From: Okeania sp. SIO1I7
GTDB lineage: Bacteria; Cyanobacteriota; Cyanobacteriia; Cyanobacteriales; Microcoleaceae
Assembly: GCA_010672585.1 (NCBI GenBank)
Contig: JAAHGF010000001.1
Location: 496,001 to 560,000 of the forward strand
Length of the DNA stretch: 64,000 nt
Direction: 5' to 3'
Both the position numbers and the translations under genes were made by a program. The notes below the pieces were generated by a model, which made no database searches, was not told the origin of the DNA, and saw only the letters and a program-made list of their open reading frames with translations. Position 1 is the stretch's first letter. Every line of letters starts with the position of its first letter. Positions 49,158 to 58,374 of the stretch are shown in pieces.

Positions 49158-49401
49158 GCATGAAAGCCATCGTCCTTTAAGCGATGGATGAAAGGCGAGG
49201 AGTCGGATTTTAATCCGAATTTTATCTTACAAAAGTAAGCAGAAAGCTAAGTTTGGACTTAAGCAGACTGTGTAGGACTTTGACTTGTCCCCAAAGAGTA
49301 TATCTTTGGTCAGCTAAGAAGAGACGGATCAACACAGATAAATCCGTGTTGCGTAGTATCTACTTAGAATCCCCTCGGCAACAGTTGTGGGGAGTAGTCA
49401 A
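49158..49401 (+). ncRNA. Structured unit 1: IS605-like ends with omega-RNA-like core
   Basis: The left hairpin CCATCG (49167-49172) / CGATGG (49182-49187) is followed by ATGAAAGGCGA, like the left end of the tnpB element at 27 kb. The right hairpin (CCCC 49371, GGGG 49389) is preceded by GAAT and followed by AGTAGTCAA. Stems in between: TCGGAT/ATCCGA (49203, 49213), CCAAAGA/TCTTTGG (49291, 49303) and CAACAC/GTGTTG (49330, 49346). Unit 2 keeps the same stems with different bases. It has no ORF. A stand-alone guide RNA or a non-autonomous IS605-type element are the two main readings. Confidence 0.55.
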
Positions 49402-49557
49402 AAATCAAGCAAAAATATAATTTCTAAGGTGGCATCTTAAGCTCATCTCTTGTAAACAAACTGTATATACAGACAAAATAACTAAACTGTGATATAGAGA
49501 AAAGAATAATGGTTGAGCTTTTCGTAAAGAAATACTTACCAAATTAACACGGGAGCA

Positions 49558-49828
49558 TGAAAGCCATCGTCTTTGAAGCGATGGATGAAATGCGACTCAA
49601 TGGATTTTAATCCATCCTATCTTTTTCTTTCTTGGGAAAAGCCGTACACTTCTTCAAGAAGTAAGCACGACACTTAATTTTGATTTAAGTCGAGTGTCTA
49701 GGGGTGTTTTGACTCGTCCCCAGAAGTTAAAATTCTGGTCAGCTAAAAAGACACTACCCAATGCGGTTTTAACCCATTGCGCAGTATCCTTTTAGAATTC
49801 CCGTCGATTTATCGCGGGGAGAAGTCAA
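49558..49828 (+). ncRNA. Structured unit 2: paralogue of unit 1
   Basis: The left hairpin CCATCG/CGATGG (49564, 49579) again follows GGAGCATGAAAG. Stems: ATGGAT/ATCCAT (49600, 49610), GACACT/AGTGTC (49669, 49693), CCAGAA/TTCTGG (49720, 49733) and CAATG/CATTG (49759, 49775). The right hairpin CCCG/CGGG (49800, 49815) is followed by AGAAGTCAA. GACTCGTCCCC and GGTCAGCTAAAAAG are shared with unit 1. There is no ORF. Different bases in matching stems argue that the RNA fold is conserved. Confidence 0.55.
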
Positions 49829-49909
49829 CACTCGTGAAAGCTAACAAAAAAAAGTAAACTCACAGCTAGATTTCGGTCTATGCCGAGGAGTTTAGGAGTC
49901 TGTTGACAG

Positions 49910-50035
49910 GCTTTAAGCAAATGTGGATTTATGAGGGGCTGCGTGCGGAATTTACTTCCGCACTTTAAACGTCCCGTCCCATTTGCGGTGGACTAACCAC
50001 AGAATCCAGGGTGTTTCAACCCCTGGAGATGTCAA
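49910..50035 (+). ncRNA. Structured unit 3: possible third omega-RNA-like end
   Basis: A long-range stem GCAAATG (49917-49923) / CATTTGC (49980-49986) encloses a perfect TGCGGAA/TTCCGCA hairpin (49944, 49956). It is followed by GGTGGACTAACCACAGAATC and a right-end hairpin CCAGGG/CCCCTGG (50006, 50020) with AGATGTCAA. It has the same right-end grammar as units 1 and 2, but the left hairpin is not clear. Confidence 0.4.
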
Positions 50036-50198
50036 TAATCTCTAATATAATCAAACGACTTTTGCAGTTGGCCATTTAAAACTTAAGATCGAAAAAAAAT
50101 ATTAAGACTTATTCAAACCTTTGTTTTTTCGTAAAACAAAAACAAATATAACGCCCTAGTCTTGATATATCAAAACAAAAGTAGAGATTCAGTACAAA

Positions 50199-50302
50199 AA
50201 GGCGGTGAGTCTCATCGTCTCTGTCTGCGGAGGGTTAAGTGGTTGCACTCCCTGTGAAACAGAAAGCCCTATCCGTGAGGTTGGGAAGCGTACATCATAA
50301 TC
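50199..50302 (+). ncRNA. Structured unit 4: possible tnpB 3'-end remnant in the porin leader
   Basis: Contains GGTTGCACTCCCTGTGAAAC and CAGAAAGCCCTATCCG, with CTGT/ACAG and weak GCCCTA/TTGGG pairing, then GAAGCGTACATC. This resembles 3' ends of some cyanobacterial tnpB elements as I recall them. It lies just before the porin gene, so it could instead be part of that gene's 5' leader. Confidence 0.3.
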
Positions 50303-50350
50303 TTTGATTTGATGTAGGAGAATGTCACATTGGTGTGAGGGTTAGTAAAT

Positions 50351-52087
50351 ATGACAAGACTTATCTGGAAAACTCTAAAGCACAGTCCAAGTGTTTTTAG
50401 CGCAACATTGTTATTAATGGCAGGTTCGGCGATCGCTGCGGAACCTCCTTTACAAACTTTAGGAAGTGGCGAAAATTCTGCAAATCAGAACTTAGCCCAA
50501 AATACGATAGAAAACCCATCTTCCTTTGAAATAGCTCAAATAGATATTCGCTCAATGCCCATGGATGACCCTTCACTGGCACCAGTGGGAGTATCAGACT
50601 TGGAAGATGGAGAGTCACTCGATCAGGTAACATCTGTAACTCAGTTATCAGATGTACAACCTACAGACTGGGCATTCCAAGCACTACAATCTTTGGTAGA
50701 GCGTTATGGTTGTATCGCAGGTTATCCTGATGGGACTTATAAGGGAAATCGAGCGATGACCCGTCATGAGTTTGCAGCAGGTTTGAATTCTTGTTTAGAC
50801 CGAATTACAGAATTAATTGCGGCCGCAACTTCTGACCTAGTAACTAGAGAAGATTTAGCAGTTTTACAAAGACTGCAAGAGGAATTTGCAGCAGAATTAG
50901 CTGCTTTGCGAGGACGAGTAGATGCTCTAGAAGCTAGAACCGCAGAACTAGAAAATAATCAGTTCTCCACTACTACCAAACTTAACGGAGAGGTTTTGTT
51001 TTGGTTGAGCGATACCTGGGGAGAACAAGCTGAGGGACGCGGAAGATCCGGGAGTGATGAGGACGAAACTCAGACAACCTTTGGTTATCGGGTTCGTTTG
51101 AACTTTGATACCAGTTTTACAGGAGAGGACCGCTTAAGAACTCGTCTACAAGCTAATAACATTCCTAACTATAGCGGTGGAGATTTGACCAATAGTTTAA
51201 TGACTCGTTTAGCTACAGATAGCAGTCCGGATGATACTGTTTCTATTGGCAAGTTGGCCTATCGTTTTCCTGTACTGAATGGTAGAGGTGAAATAGAACT
51301 AGCTGCTACAGGCTACGGTATTGATGACTTTATCGGAGTTATCACACCTCTAGAAAGTAGTGGTGCTGGTGCTATTTCCAGATTTGGACGATTCAACCCT
51401 ATTTATTATCGTGCTCCTTCTGATGCTGGTGTTAAGTTTGCCTACGCTTTCAATGATGCAATTCAGGTAACTGTGGGTTATGCTGCACCAGATAAGGAAG
51501 ATCCTCGAGAAGGTAGAGGTGCTTTTAATGGTTCATTTAGTGGATTTGGCCAGTTTACAATTGAACCAAATGACAAACTTGCTTTTCAAGTCGGTTATTT
51601 GCGCGGCTATCATACGAAAAACGATGTTAACTTGACCGGAAGTACAGGTAGTTTTCTAGCCAGAGATCCTTTTGATGGTAGAGCAACTACCACAGATACT
51701 ATTAACTTTGAGGCTCAATGGAGAGTTACTGATGGCTTTCAGATAGGTGGTTGGGGCGGTACTTTATTTGCCCGTCCTGAAGATGATGATGATACTGATG
51801 ATATCACTATTATCACTGGTGCTTTGACTTTAGCTTTCCCAGACCTACTAAAAGAAGGTAGTCTAGGAGGTATTATTGTTGGTGTGCCACCAATTGTTAC
51901 TGATGGTGGTGATAATGATGATTTGAAAGATGATGATACTTCTATACATATTGAAGCTTTTTATCGCTTCCAAATGAACGACAATATCGCTATTACTCCC
52001 GGTGTATTTGTGATTACAAATCCTAACCACATTGAGGATAATGACACTCTTTGGGTCGGTACATTAAGAACTCAATTCAGATTCTAA
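50351..52087 (+). CDS. SLH-domain OprB-type porin (copy 1)
   Basis: 578 residues. A signal peptide covers about residues 1-29 (SATLLLMAGSAIAAE). Residues about 95-150 are an SLH domain (LSDVQPTDWAFQALQSLVER, GCIAGYPDGTYKGNRAMTRH) that binds the peptidoglycan layer. A coiled coil follows (ELAALRGRVDALEARTAELE), then an OprB-like beta-barrel ending in Phe (LRTQFRF). Such proteins are the main cyanobacterial outer-membrane channels, passing small solutes and inorganic ions including iron. About 80% of the sequence matches copy 2 by eye. A GAGGG sequence upstream of the ATG gives a ribosome site. Structured DNA units lie in the upstream region. Confidence 0.92.
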   Translation: MTRLIWKTLKHSPSVFSATLLLMAGSAIAAEPPLQTLGSGENSANQNLAQNTIENPSSFEIAQIDIRSMPMDDPSLAPVGVSDLEDGESLDQVTSVTQLSDVQPTDWAFQALQSLVERYGCIAGYPDGTYKGNRAMTRHEFAAGLNSCLDRITELIAAATSDLVTREDLAVLQRLQEEFAAELAALRGRVDALEARTAELENNQFSTTTKLNGEVLFWLSDTWGEQAEGRGRSGSDEDETQTTFGYRVRLNFDTSFTGEDRLRTRLQANNIPNYSGGDLTNSLMTRLATDSSPDDTVSIGKLAYRFPVLNGRGEIELAATGYGIDDFIGVITPLESSGAGAISRFGRFNPIYYRAPSDAGVKFAYAFNDAIQVTVGYAAPDKEDPREGRGAFNGSFSGFGQFTIEPNDKLAFQVGYLRGYHTKNDVNLTGSTGSFLARDPFDGRATTTDTINFEAQWRVTDGFQIGGWGGTLFARPEDDDDTDDITIITGALTLAFPDLLKEGSLGGIIVGVPPIVTDGGDNDDLKDDDTSIHIEAFYRFQMNDNIAITPGVFVITNPNHIEDNDTLWVGTLRTQFRF

Positions 52088-52208
52088 AACTTTGAATTAA
52101 CCAGAAGAAATATATTAGTTAATCAGATTGGATTATTTCGACAACTTTGGTAATTCAGTAAATGATAGAAAGACTGATTAGCTAGTCAGTTTCTAGAATA
52201 GTTTTATA

Positions 52209-52265
52209 CCCCTTAGCTACCCTTTAAAAGTTCTGATGATCAAGCTGAGGGGTTTACTTTTTTCA
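52209..52265 (+). terminator. Rho-independent-like terminator after porin copy 1
   Basis: CCCCTTAGCT (52209-52218) pairs with AGCTGAGGGG (52243-52252) with one G-T pair and a 24-base loop, followed by TTTACTTTTTT. Confidence 0.65.
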
Positions 52266-52513
52266 GCTCAATGTATAGCAATTCCCCAAATAGAGTGAGG
52301 TATAAAATTCTAGGCAACAGCTCATCTGGCAATAGATAAGAAAGATAAAAGTACTTCACTAGCCTGAGAAATGCTATGTATAAATTAATTGAAAATTTTA
52401 ATATCTTACTCTTTATCTAATTACACTAATGCGACCGGACTTGATATTACTTAATGCCCTTTAAATTTCATTTCTCAAAAGCTATAAATTTTTATACCAT
52501 TTTGAAAAAAGAA

Positions 52514-52645
52514 TATTACCGAAAAATTTTGGTTTAAAGCCTCCCCTTTTAAGGGGATAATGAAGAAAAATTTTCCTTTGAATCAATCCTCTTCTTTTCA
52601 AGGAGAGGTAATAATTAATAATTAATAATTAATAATTAATTGTTG
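52514..52645 (-). repeat. R1b repeat element
   Basis: Starts ATTACCGAAAAATTTTGGTT, contains CCTCCCCTTTTAAGGGG, ATTTTCCTTTGAATCAATCC and AATTAATAATTAATTGTTGA. Confidence 0.65.
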
Positions 52646-53294
52646 AAAAAACTTACTAAAACAATACCTTCTACCAAATTTTAGTCTATTTGACTAAAAA
52701 CAGAGGTATAAAGAACAAAAAATGCTGAAATTCTATTTCTCTTGACTACTAGCAACAATCTAAGTTTTGATGGTAAAGATTTATAGCTTCTGGTATTAGC
52801 TAGTCATAATCTTGGGACAATAGGCAGAAAAATAAAATAAATCAAATATTATATTCAAGATAGTTGCACTATTGTGTAAGAAGTGCTAGTCTTCATGGTA
52901 AAAAAAGATAACTATGTCTGCTGTATCTAATTATTCAGAAATATTTTGAGTCTACTGATAACCCTAGTGAAGTTTAGACATATTTACCTAGTATCTAAAT
53001 TGTTGTTACACTCAAGGGCGACGCTTAACTTGTCTTTTTTCAGGATAAGTTTTGTGTAAAAACTACTAGAAATAATTTTATGGAGAAAAAGATTCTATTT
53101 GTTTATGCCATATTTTAGAGCATTTAAGCCCTTAATTCTCTAGTGCGGGATAATTTTAGATATCTATCTCCAGATTAAACTTAGCTAACACTAAGACTTC
53201 TGTTAACAAAATCAATTGGAACAATCAATAGTTAAATCTACTCTAAGCAGTAGGGTTGTTCATAGCTTATGAAAAGGTGTGAGGAGAGATCGAA

Positions 53295-55058
53295 ATGACA
53301 AAAATTATCCTGAATGTTCTAAAACAGACTTCTGGTGTGTTCAGTATCGCCACTTTACTAATAGCTAATTCTGCTTTAGCAAATCAGGTTTCTGTAGAAC
53401 AACTGGCTAACGCTCAAGATGTTAATACAAATACAACTAACTATCCAACTACTTCATCTGAACTACCAACAGAATCACAAGGTAATACCTCCTCAGAAGA
53501 AGTACAAATACCAGGAGATACTAGGCTACAAAATCTCAAAGATCCTTCCCTCAAGATTCCTGGAGCAGAGTTAGAACAAGTAGACCCCATGGGACAAGTA
53601 ACATCTGTGACTCAATTATCAGATGTCCAACCCACTGATTGGGCTTTCCAAGCTTTGCAATCTCTGGTAGAACGTTATGGTTGTATTGCTGGTTATCCAG
53701 ATGGTACTTACAAAGGTAATCGGGCGATGACCCGTTATGAGTTTGCGGCAGGTCTAAATGCTTGTTTGGACCGAATTACAGAATTGGTCGCAGCAGCAAC
53801 AGCAGATTTAGTGACTCGTGATGATTTGGCAGTATTACAGAGACTGCAAGAAGAGTTTGCCACAGAATTAGCAGAGTTGCGTGGTCGTGTTGATGCTCTG
53901 GAAGCGAGAACTGAGGAACTCGAGGCCAATCAATTCTCAACAACTACTAAACTGGGTGGTGAAACTTTATTCTGGTTGAGTGATACCTTTGGAGAAAAAG
54001 CTGGGGGACGTGGACTACCACGGAGTGACGAGGATCGAACAGAGGCGACTCTTTCTTATCGGGTTCGTTTAATTTTTGATACCAGTTTTACAGGTAAAGA
54101 TCGCTTGAGAACTCGTTTACAAGCTCGTAACGTTCCTAACTATAGCGATCGAGATTTGACAAATAGTTTGATGACTCGTCTATCTACAGATGACGATCTA
54201 GATGATGATGTAACCCTCAATAAACTGGCCTATCGTTTTCCTTTACTCAACAATAAGGCACAAATAGAGATAGCTGCGAATGGCTATGGTATTGATGACT
54301 TTGTGGCACCTATTAATCCTTTTCAAAGTAGTGGTTCTGGTTCTGTTTCTAGGTTTGGACGATTCACCCCTACTTACTATCGTGCTCCTTCTGATGCGGG
54401 TATGAAATTTGCCTATGCTTTCAGTGATGCAATTAAGGCGACTATAGGTTATGCTGTACCAGATTCGGAAGACCCTCAAGAAGGCAGAGGTCTTTTTAAT
54501 GGTGGGTTTAGTGGATTTGGCCAGTTTACGATTGAGCCAAACGATAAAATAGCTTTTCAAATAGGTTATTTGCGTGCCTATCATACAAAAGGAGATTTGA
54601 ACTTAACCGGAAGTACTGGTAGTTTTCTGGCCAGAGACCCTTTTGACGATCAAGCAAGTACAGCAGACAATATCAACTTTGAAGCTCAGTGGAAAGTTAA
54701 TGATTGGTTTCAGATAGGTGGTTGGTTCGGCACCTCATTTGCTCGTCCTGAAGATGATAGTGATGATGATGATATCACAATACTTACAGGTGCTTTGACC
54801 TTAGCTTTTCCAGATTTATTCAGGGAAGGTAGTTTAGGAGGTATAATTGTTGGTGTGCCACCAATTATTACTGATGGTGGTGATGATGATGATTTAAAAG
54901 ACCCCGATACATCAATACACATTGAAGTATTCTATCGTTTCCAAATGACTGATAATATTGCCATTACTCCTGGTTTGTTTGTGATTACTAATCCTAATCA
55001 CATTGAGGATAATGAAACTCTCTGGGTAGGAAGTATCAGGACTCAATTTAGGTTCTAG
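53295..55058 (+). CDS. SLH-domain OprB-type porin (copy 2)
   Basis: 587 residues, a close paralogue of the gene at 50351. The signal peptide (FSIATLLIANSALANQ) and the following acidic linker differ most. The SLH domain, coiled coil and barrel are nearly the same, including VERYGCIAGYPDGTYKGNRA and the C-terminal IRTQFRF. The barrel loops (for example DDDLDDDVTLNK versus SSPDDTVSIGK) differ, which may alter pore or surface properties. A GAGGAGAG ribosome site precedes the ATG. The upstream gap lacks the structured units found before copy 1, so the two genes are probably regulated differently. Confidence 0.92.
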   Translation: MTKIILNVLKQTSGVFSIATLLIANSALANQVSVEQLANAQDVNTNTTNYPTTSSELPTESQGNTSSEEVQIPGDTRLQNLKDPSLKIPGAELEQVDPMGQVTSVTQLSDVQPTDWAFQALQSLVERYGCIAGYPDGTYKGNRAMTRYEFAAGLNACLDRITELVAAATADLVTRDDLAVLQRLQEEFATELAELRGRVDALEARTEELEANQFSTTTKLGGETLFWLSDTFGEKAGGRGLPRSDEDRTEATLSYRVRLIFDTSFTGKDRLRTRLQARNVPNYSDRDLTNSLMTRLSTDDDLDDDVTLNKLAYRFPLLNNKAQIEIAANGYGIDDFVAPINPFQSSGSGSVSRFGRFTPTYYRAPSDAGMKFAYAFSDAIKATIGYAVPDSEDPQEGRGLFNGGFSGFGQFTIEPNDKIAFQIGYLRAYHTKGDLNLTGSTGSFLARDPFDDQASTADNINFEAQWKVNDWFQIGGWFGTSFARPEDDSDDDDITILTGALTLAFPDLFREGSLGGIIVGVPPIITDGGDDDDLKDPDTSIHIEVFYRFQMTDNIAITPGLFVITNPNHIEDNETLWVGSIRTQFRF

Positions 55059-55352
55059 AATATTAGCTCAAGGAAAGTAGAGTAGGGTAAATAAGAAATT
55101 ATCTTTTTTTCCTACTTTTGCTTTTTGTCTTAGTTCAGCCTATAGAGTAAAATTTGGCATTGCATATTTGCGGGATGTGGGAAGTCTGGGGAGTATGGAG
55201 AGCGTTACATAGAGTGCCCATTGAAATTCTTGGAGCGAGAATAAACAGGAACGATAAAGATAGGTTATTTTCTGCAAAGATTCATATCATGTCCGGATAA
55301 TTAGTGATAAAAAACTTTCTCCCTCCTGACTCCTGACTCCTAAGACAAAATA

Positions 55353-57425
55353 TTATGGCATTCGCCAGACCTTAATAGTTTGATCTATACTTCCACTAAC
55401 TAAGGTTTTACCATCAGGAGTAATAGCAAGAGAAGTTATTTTTTCAGAATGACCAATCAATGTTTGTAATTTCTCCTCTGTAATTAGATCCCAAATAGTA
55501 ATATTTTCACCACCAGCTACTATTTTTTGGTTATCAGGACTAAAAACAATAGATTTGACTGCACCTATATTTGGTTTAATTACACTTTCTTTTTCCCCTG
55601 TCTCTAAATTCCATAGTCTTATAGTTCCATCTTCACTACCACTAGCTAAAATTTGATTGTCTGGGCTGACGACGACTGTATTCACTGCCTTAGTATGTCC
55701 CTCTAGAGTTTGTCTGCGAATACCTGTACTAATGTTCCACAGTCTAATAGTTCCGTCATTACTACCACTAACTAAAATCCTCCCATCTCGGCTAAAAGCT
55801 AAAGTATTTACTTCATATTTTTTATCTGGTATTCGAGTAAGCATTCGACTGCTTGTTTGAATATTCCAAAACTTCATTAATCGATCGCTGCCAACACTTG
55901 CTAATGTCTGTCCATCAGGACTAATTGCCACTGCATTTACTTGGCCTTGATGGCCAAAAATTGTACTTATTAACTTACCTACTCCTAGATCCCAAAATTT
56001 GATAGTTTGATCGGCACTACCACTTACCAATATTTGACCACTAGGACTAATCGCTAGAGTAGTTACTTGAGCTGTATGAGCATCTACAATATTATTTTTT
56101 AATTCCCCAGTCTTGAGGTTCCAAATTTTAATTGTATTAGAGCTGCCTGTAGCCAGATTTTGACCATCTGGTGTCAGAGCGGTCGCATTTATTTGTCCTA
56201 AATAACCATTTAAGTTATTTTGCAAAAACCTACTACTATTCAACCCTCGTAACAATAGAATTGGATTTGCAGGAAACATTCCGTAGCGCCAAAAGCCATA
56301 AAATTGAGAGGTTGCTACTGCCAATAGCAACATTGTTAATCCTATTATCAGATTATTTTTTAGCTTAATTTTTGACTTATTACGGGATATTTGTGTATCT
56401 TTTATTTTCGTCCTAACTTGATGTTTAGTTTGAGTTTTTCCTGTTGGTATTTTAGTATTTTCTCTGCCTAGTTGAATTTGGTTAGAAGGGGAATAAATTC
56501 GAGAATTTTCTCTGCCAGAACTATCTTCTGTATCAATTTCTGCTAGACACTGCAAAATCATAGTTGGAGTTTGAGGTCTATTTCCTGGGAAAGGAGCCAT
56601 CAAGTAATCAATTATATCTGCCAGCTTCTTTGATATGTGGGGAGCATATTTTCGCCATTGCAATTTTCCCGAACGAGGATTTTCTGGAAAAGCTGTTGGA
56701 GGTTTACCTGTTAATAAGTAGACAAAAGTCCGCCCTAGAGCAAAAAAATCTGATTGAGGAACAGCTTTGCCATTTGTTTGCTCTGGGGCAGTATATCCTG
56801 GTGAAACAATACCTGTAACATTTTGCCCCTGCCCTACTTTGACCAAGTAAGTTTCAGATACCTCTCTGACAGTACCAAAATCTATCAACACCAATTGGCC
56901 ATTTGGCCTACGCATGATGTTGTGGGGCTTAATATCTCTATGGAAATAATTTTGCTGATGAACTCTTTCTAATATTTCTGATAATTGTGTCAGCCAATCT
57001 ACTGCTTGAGTTTGATTTATTGGCCTATGGCGACGACTTTTCATCCAATCCTGTAAATTTGCACCACCAATAAATTCCATTACGAGGCAGTGTATAGGTT
57101 CGTCACTATTTTCTGGGAAAAATGTAAAATAACCATCTTCTTCTATCTTCGGAATCCCAGGGTTTCGTAAACTGATTAGTACTTGTGCTTCCTGCTGAAA
57201 CAGAGATATAGCTTTTGGATGACTTTTCAGTAATACTTTTAGAACTTTTTCTACACCTTGATCGTCTACTAAATAAGTTTTCCCAAAACCGCCCCCCCCA
57301 AGGGGCTTGATGACGCGATACCGATTTTGCAGCAACAATTCTGAGCCACATTGACAACAAGTGCGTCTACCAGCATTTAATGGGTCAGAGGGATTAGGGC
57401 AGTTGGGATTAAGGCAGTAACTCAC
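55353..57425 (-). CDS. Serine/threonine kinase with WD40 propeller
   Basis: 690 residues. A zinc-knuckle N-terminus (CLNPNCPNP, CCQCGSELL) precedes the kinase domain at about 35-300: glycine loop LGGGGFGKTYLV, HRDIKPHNI catalytic loop, DFGTVRE and SPGYTAPEQTNGKAVPQSD. A transmembrane helix lies near 355-375 (NLIIGLTMLLLAVAT). Seven WD40 blades follow (about 405-690; for example SGSADQTIKFWDL, SGSNDGTIRLWNI, SGSEDGTIRLWNL, SGSIDQTIKVWRM). The propeller probably faces the periplasm and senses a ligand or partner while the kinase is cytoplasmic. The architecture is common in filamentous cyanobacteria; the signal is unknown. The decayed WD40 gene at 8.1 kb is of a similar general type. Confidence 0.93.
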   Translation of the reverse strand: MSYCLNPNCPNPSDPLNAGRRTCCQCGSELLLQNRYRVIKPLGGGGFGKTYLVDDQGVEKVLKVLLKSHPKAISLFQQEAQVLISLRNPGIPKIEEDGYFTFFPENSDEPIHCLVMEFIGGANLQDWMKSRRHRPINQTQAVDWLTQLSEILERVHQQNYFHRDIKPHNIMRRPNGQLVLIDFGTVREVSETYLVKVGQGQNVTGIVSPGYTAPEQTNGKAVPQSDFFALGRTFVYLLTGKPPTAFPENPRSGKLQWRKYAPHISKKLADIIDYLMAPFPGNRPQTPTMILQCLAEIDTEDSSGRENSRIYSPSNQIQLGRENTKIPTGKTQTKHQVRTKIKDTQISRNKSKIKLKNNLIIGLTMLLLAVATSQFYGFWRYGMFPANPILLLRGLNSSRFLQNNLNGYLGQINATALTPDGQNLATGSSNTIKIWNLKTGELKNNIVDAHTAQVTTLAISPSGQILVSGSADQTIKFWDLGVGKLISTIFGHQGQVNAVAISPDGQTLASVGSDRLMKFWNIQTSSRMLTRIPDKKYEVNTLAFSRDGRILVSGSNDGTIRLWNISTGIRRQTLEGHTKAVNTVVVSPDNQILASGSEDGTIRLWNLETGEKESVIKPNIGAVKSIVFSPDNQKIVAGGENITIWDLITEEKLQTLIGHSEKITSLAITPDGKTLVSGSIDQTIKVWRMP

Positions 57426-57588
57426 AGAAGCCAGATACCCAGATTTGTATAGCTTTGCTTTAATACACTATAGCTCGAAGTTGTCTTCTTTAAAACTTTT
57501 GGCAAAATATTGTTCATTATTTGCTGATTTTTTGACTTGAATATCTTTAAAATATCTATATAAAATAAATAATCAAAATAATCAATTT

Positions 57589-57969
57589 TTATAGTTTTAA
57601 GTTCCAACCAGCCACTGCCATACAGCCCCATCCAATAATCAAGGTAACTCCACCTATGGGCGTAATAGCTCCTAACGATTTAATTTCTGTCAGACTTAGA
57701 GCATATAAACTTCCAGAAAAAATTGCTATGCCAATAATAAAAGCATAGCCAGCAGCCAACATTAATCCTTGAGGTAACTCTTCAATAGTTAATAAAAAAG
57801 CCACCATTAACAGAGCTAAGGAGTGGTACATTTGTAAACGAGCACCTGTCTGAAAAATATCTAGAGAGTATTGACTAAGCTTTTCTTTCAAAGCATGAGT
57901 AGCAAAAGAATCACCGACTACAGACAAACCTCCTAGAATAGATGCTATTACTAAAAAAACTCTAGTCAT
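57589..57969 (-). CDS. DUF423 membrane protein
   Basis: 126 residues with four predicted membrane helices. The family signature is seen in GDSFATHALKEKLSQYSLDI, FQTGARLQMYHSLALL and ITPIGGVTLIIGWGCMAV. These small inner-membrane proteins (YgdD-like) are widespread and of unknown role. It lies upstream of the kinase on the same strand with a 163-base gap, so co-transcription is possible but not certain. Confidence 0.88.
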   Translation of the reverse strand: MTRVFLVIASILGGLSVVGDSFATHALKEKLSQYSLDIFQTGARLQMYHSLALLMVAFLLTIEELPQGLMLAAGYAFIIGIAIFSGSLYALSLTEIKSLGAITPIGGVTLIIGWGCMAVAGWNLKL

Positions 57970-58374
57970 TAATTTTTTACCCCTGTGTCATTTTAACGAA
58001 GTCAGAATTCAGAAGTCAGAAGTTGTTTTTGTAACGGGGATTTGAGTAAGCCTCCAAAAGCATTTCGCCTTAAAATGCGGGGTGGCGCGACCCAATTATT
58101 TTGATAAAATTAACCCTAATTTTTATCTATTTTTATCTTCACTACTTTTATCAAAATATTGATAATATTCCTACTATAGTTGTTATTTAATATTAAGTAG
58201 TTAAGCATTGAAGCTATATAACTTAATAACTTATTTGTCACAGCCAATGGAGAATATAAAACCTAAATGGGTCTTATCTTAATCCAAGTTTTACTTACAA
58301 ATTTAATTATATTATATTGATTTTTAGCCGCTTTAGGACTCAATTTCAATATTCTTTAACAATTCTTGAATTTA
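57970..58374. other. Intergenic region, nothing recognised
   Basis: A 405-base gap with a few GAAGTCAG heptads near 57999-58020 and AT-rich sequence. No gene or RNA is supported. Confidence 0.55.

Larger units (their letters stand above)
48554..50350. other. Long intergenic region with R5, R2 and structured elements
   Basis: A 1.8 kb gap. It holds R5 (48550-48633), R2 (48636-48914), then AT-rich sequence and four structured elements (49158-50302) listed separately, followed by the porin leader. No protein-coding gene is supported. Confidence 0.75.
52088..53294. other. Intergenic region between porins
   Basis: A 1.2 kb gap holding the porin terminator (52209-52265), an R1b element (52514-52645) and AT-rich sequence. 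I see no gene, tRNA or clear small RNA. Confidence 0.6.

Noticed and set aside
49158-50302. Group II intron
   Set aside because: No domain V hairpin, reverse transcriptase or clear GTGYG 5' end was found; the ends fit IS605-type hairpins better.
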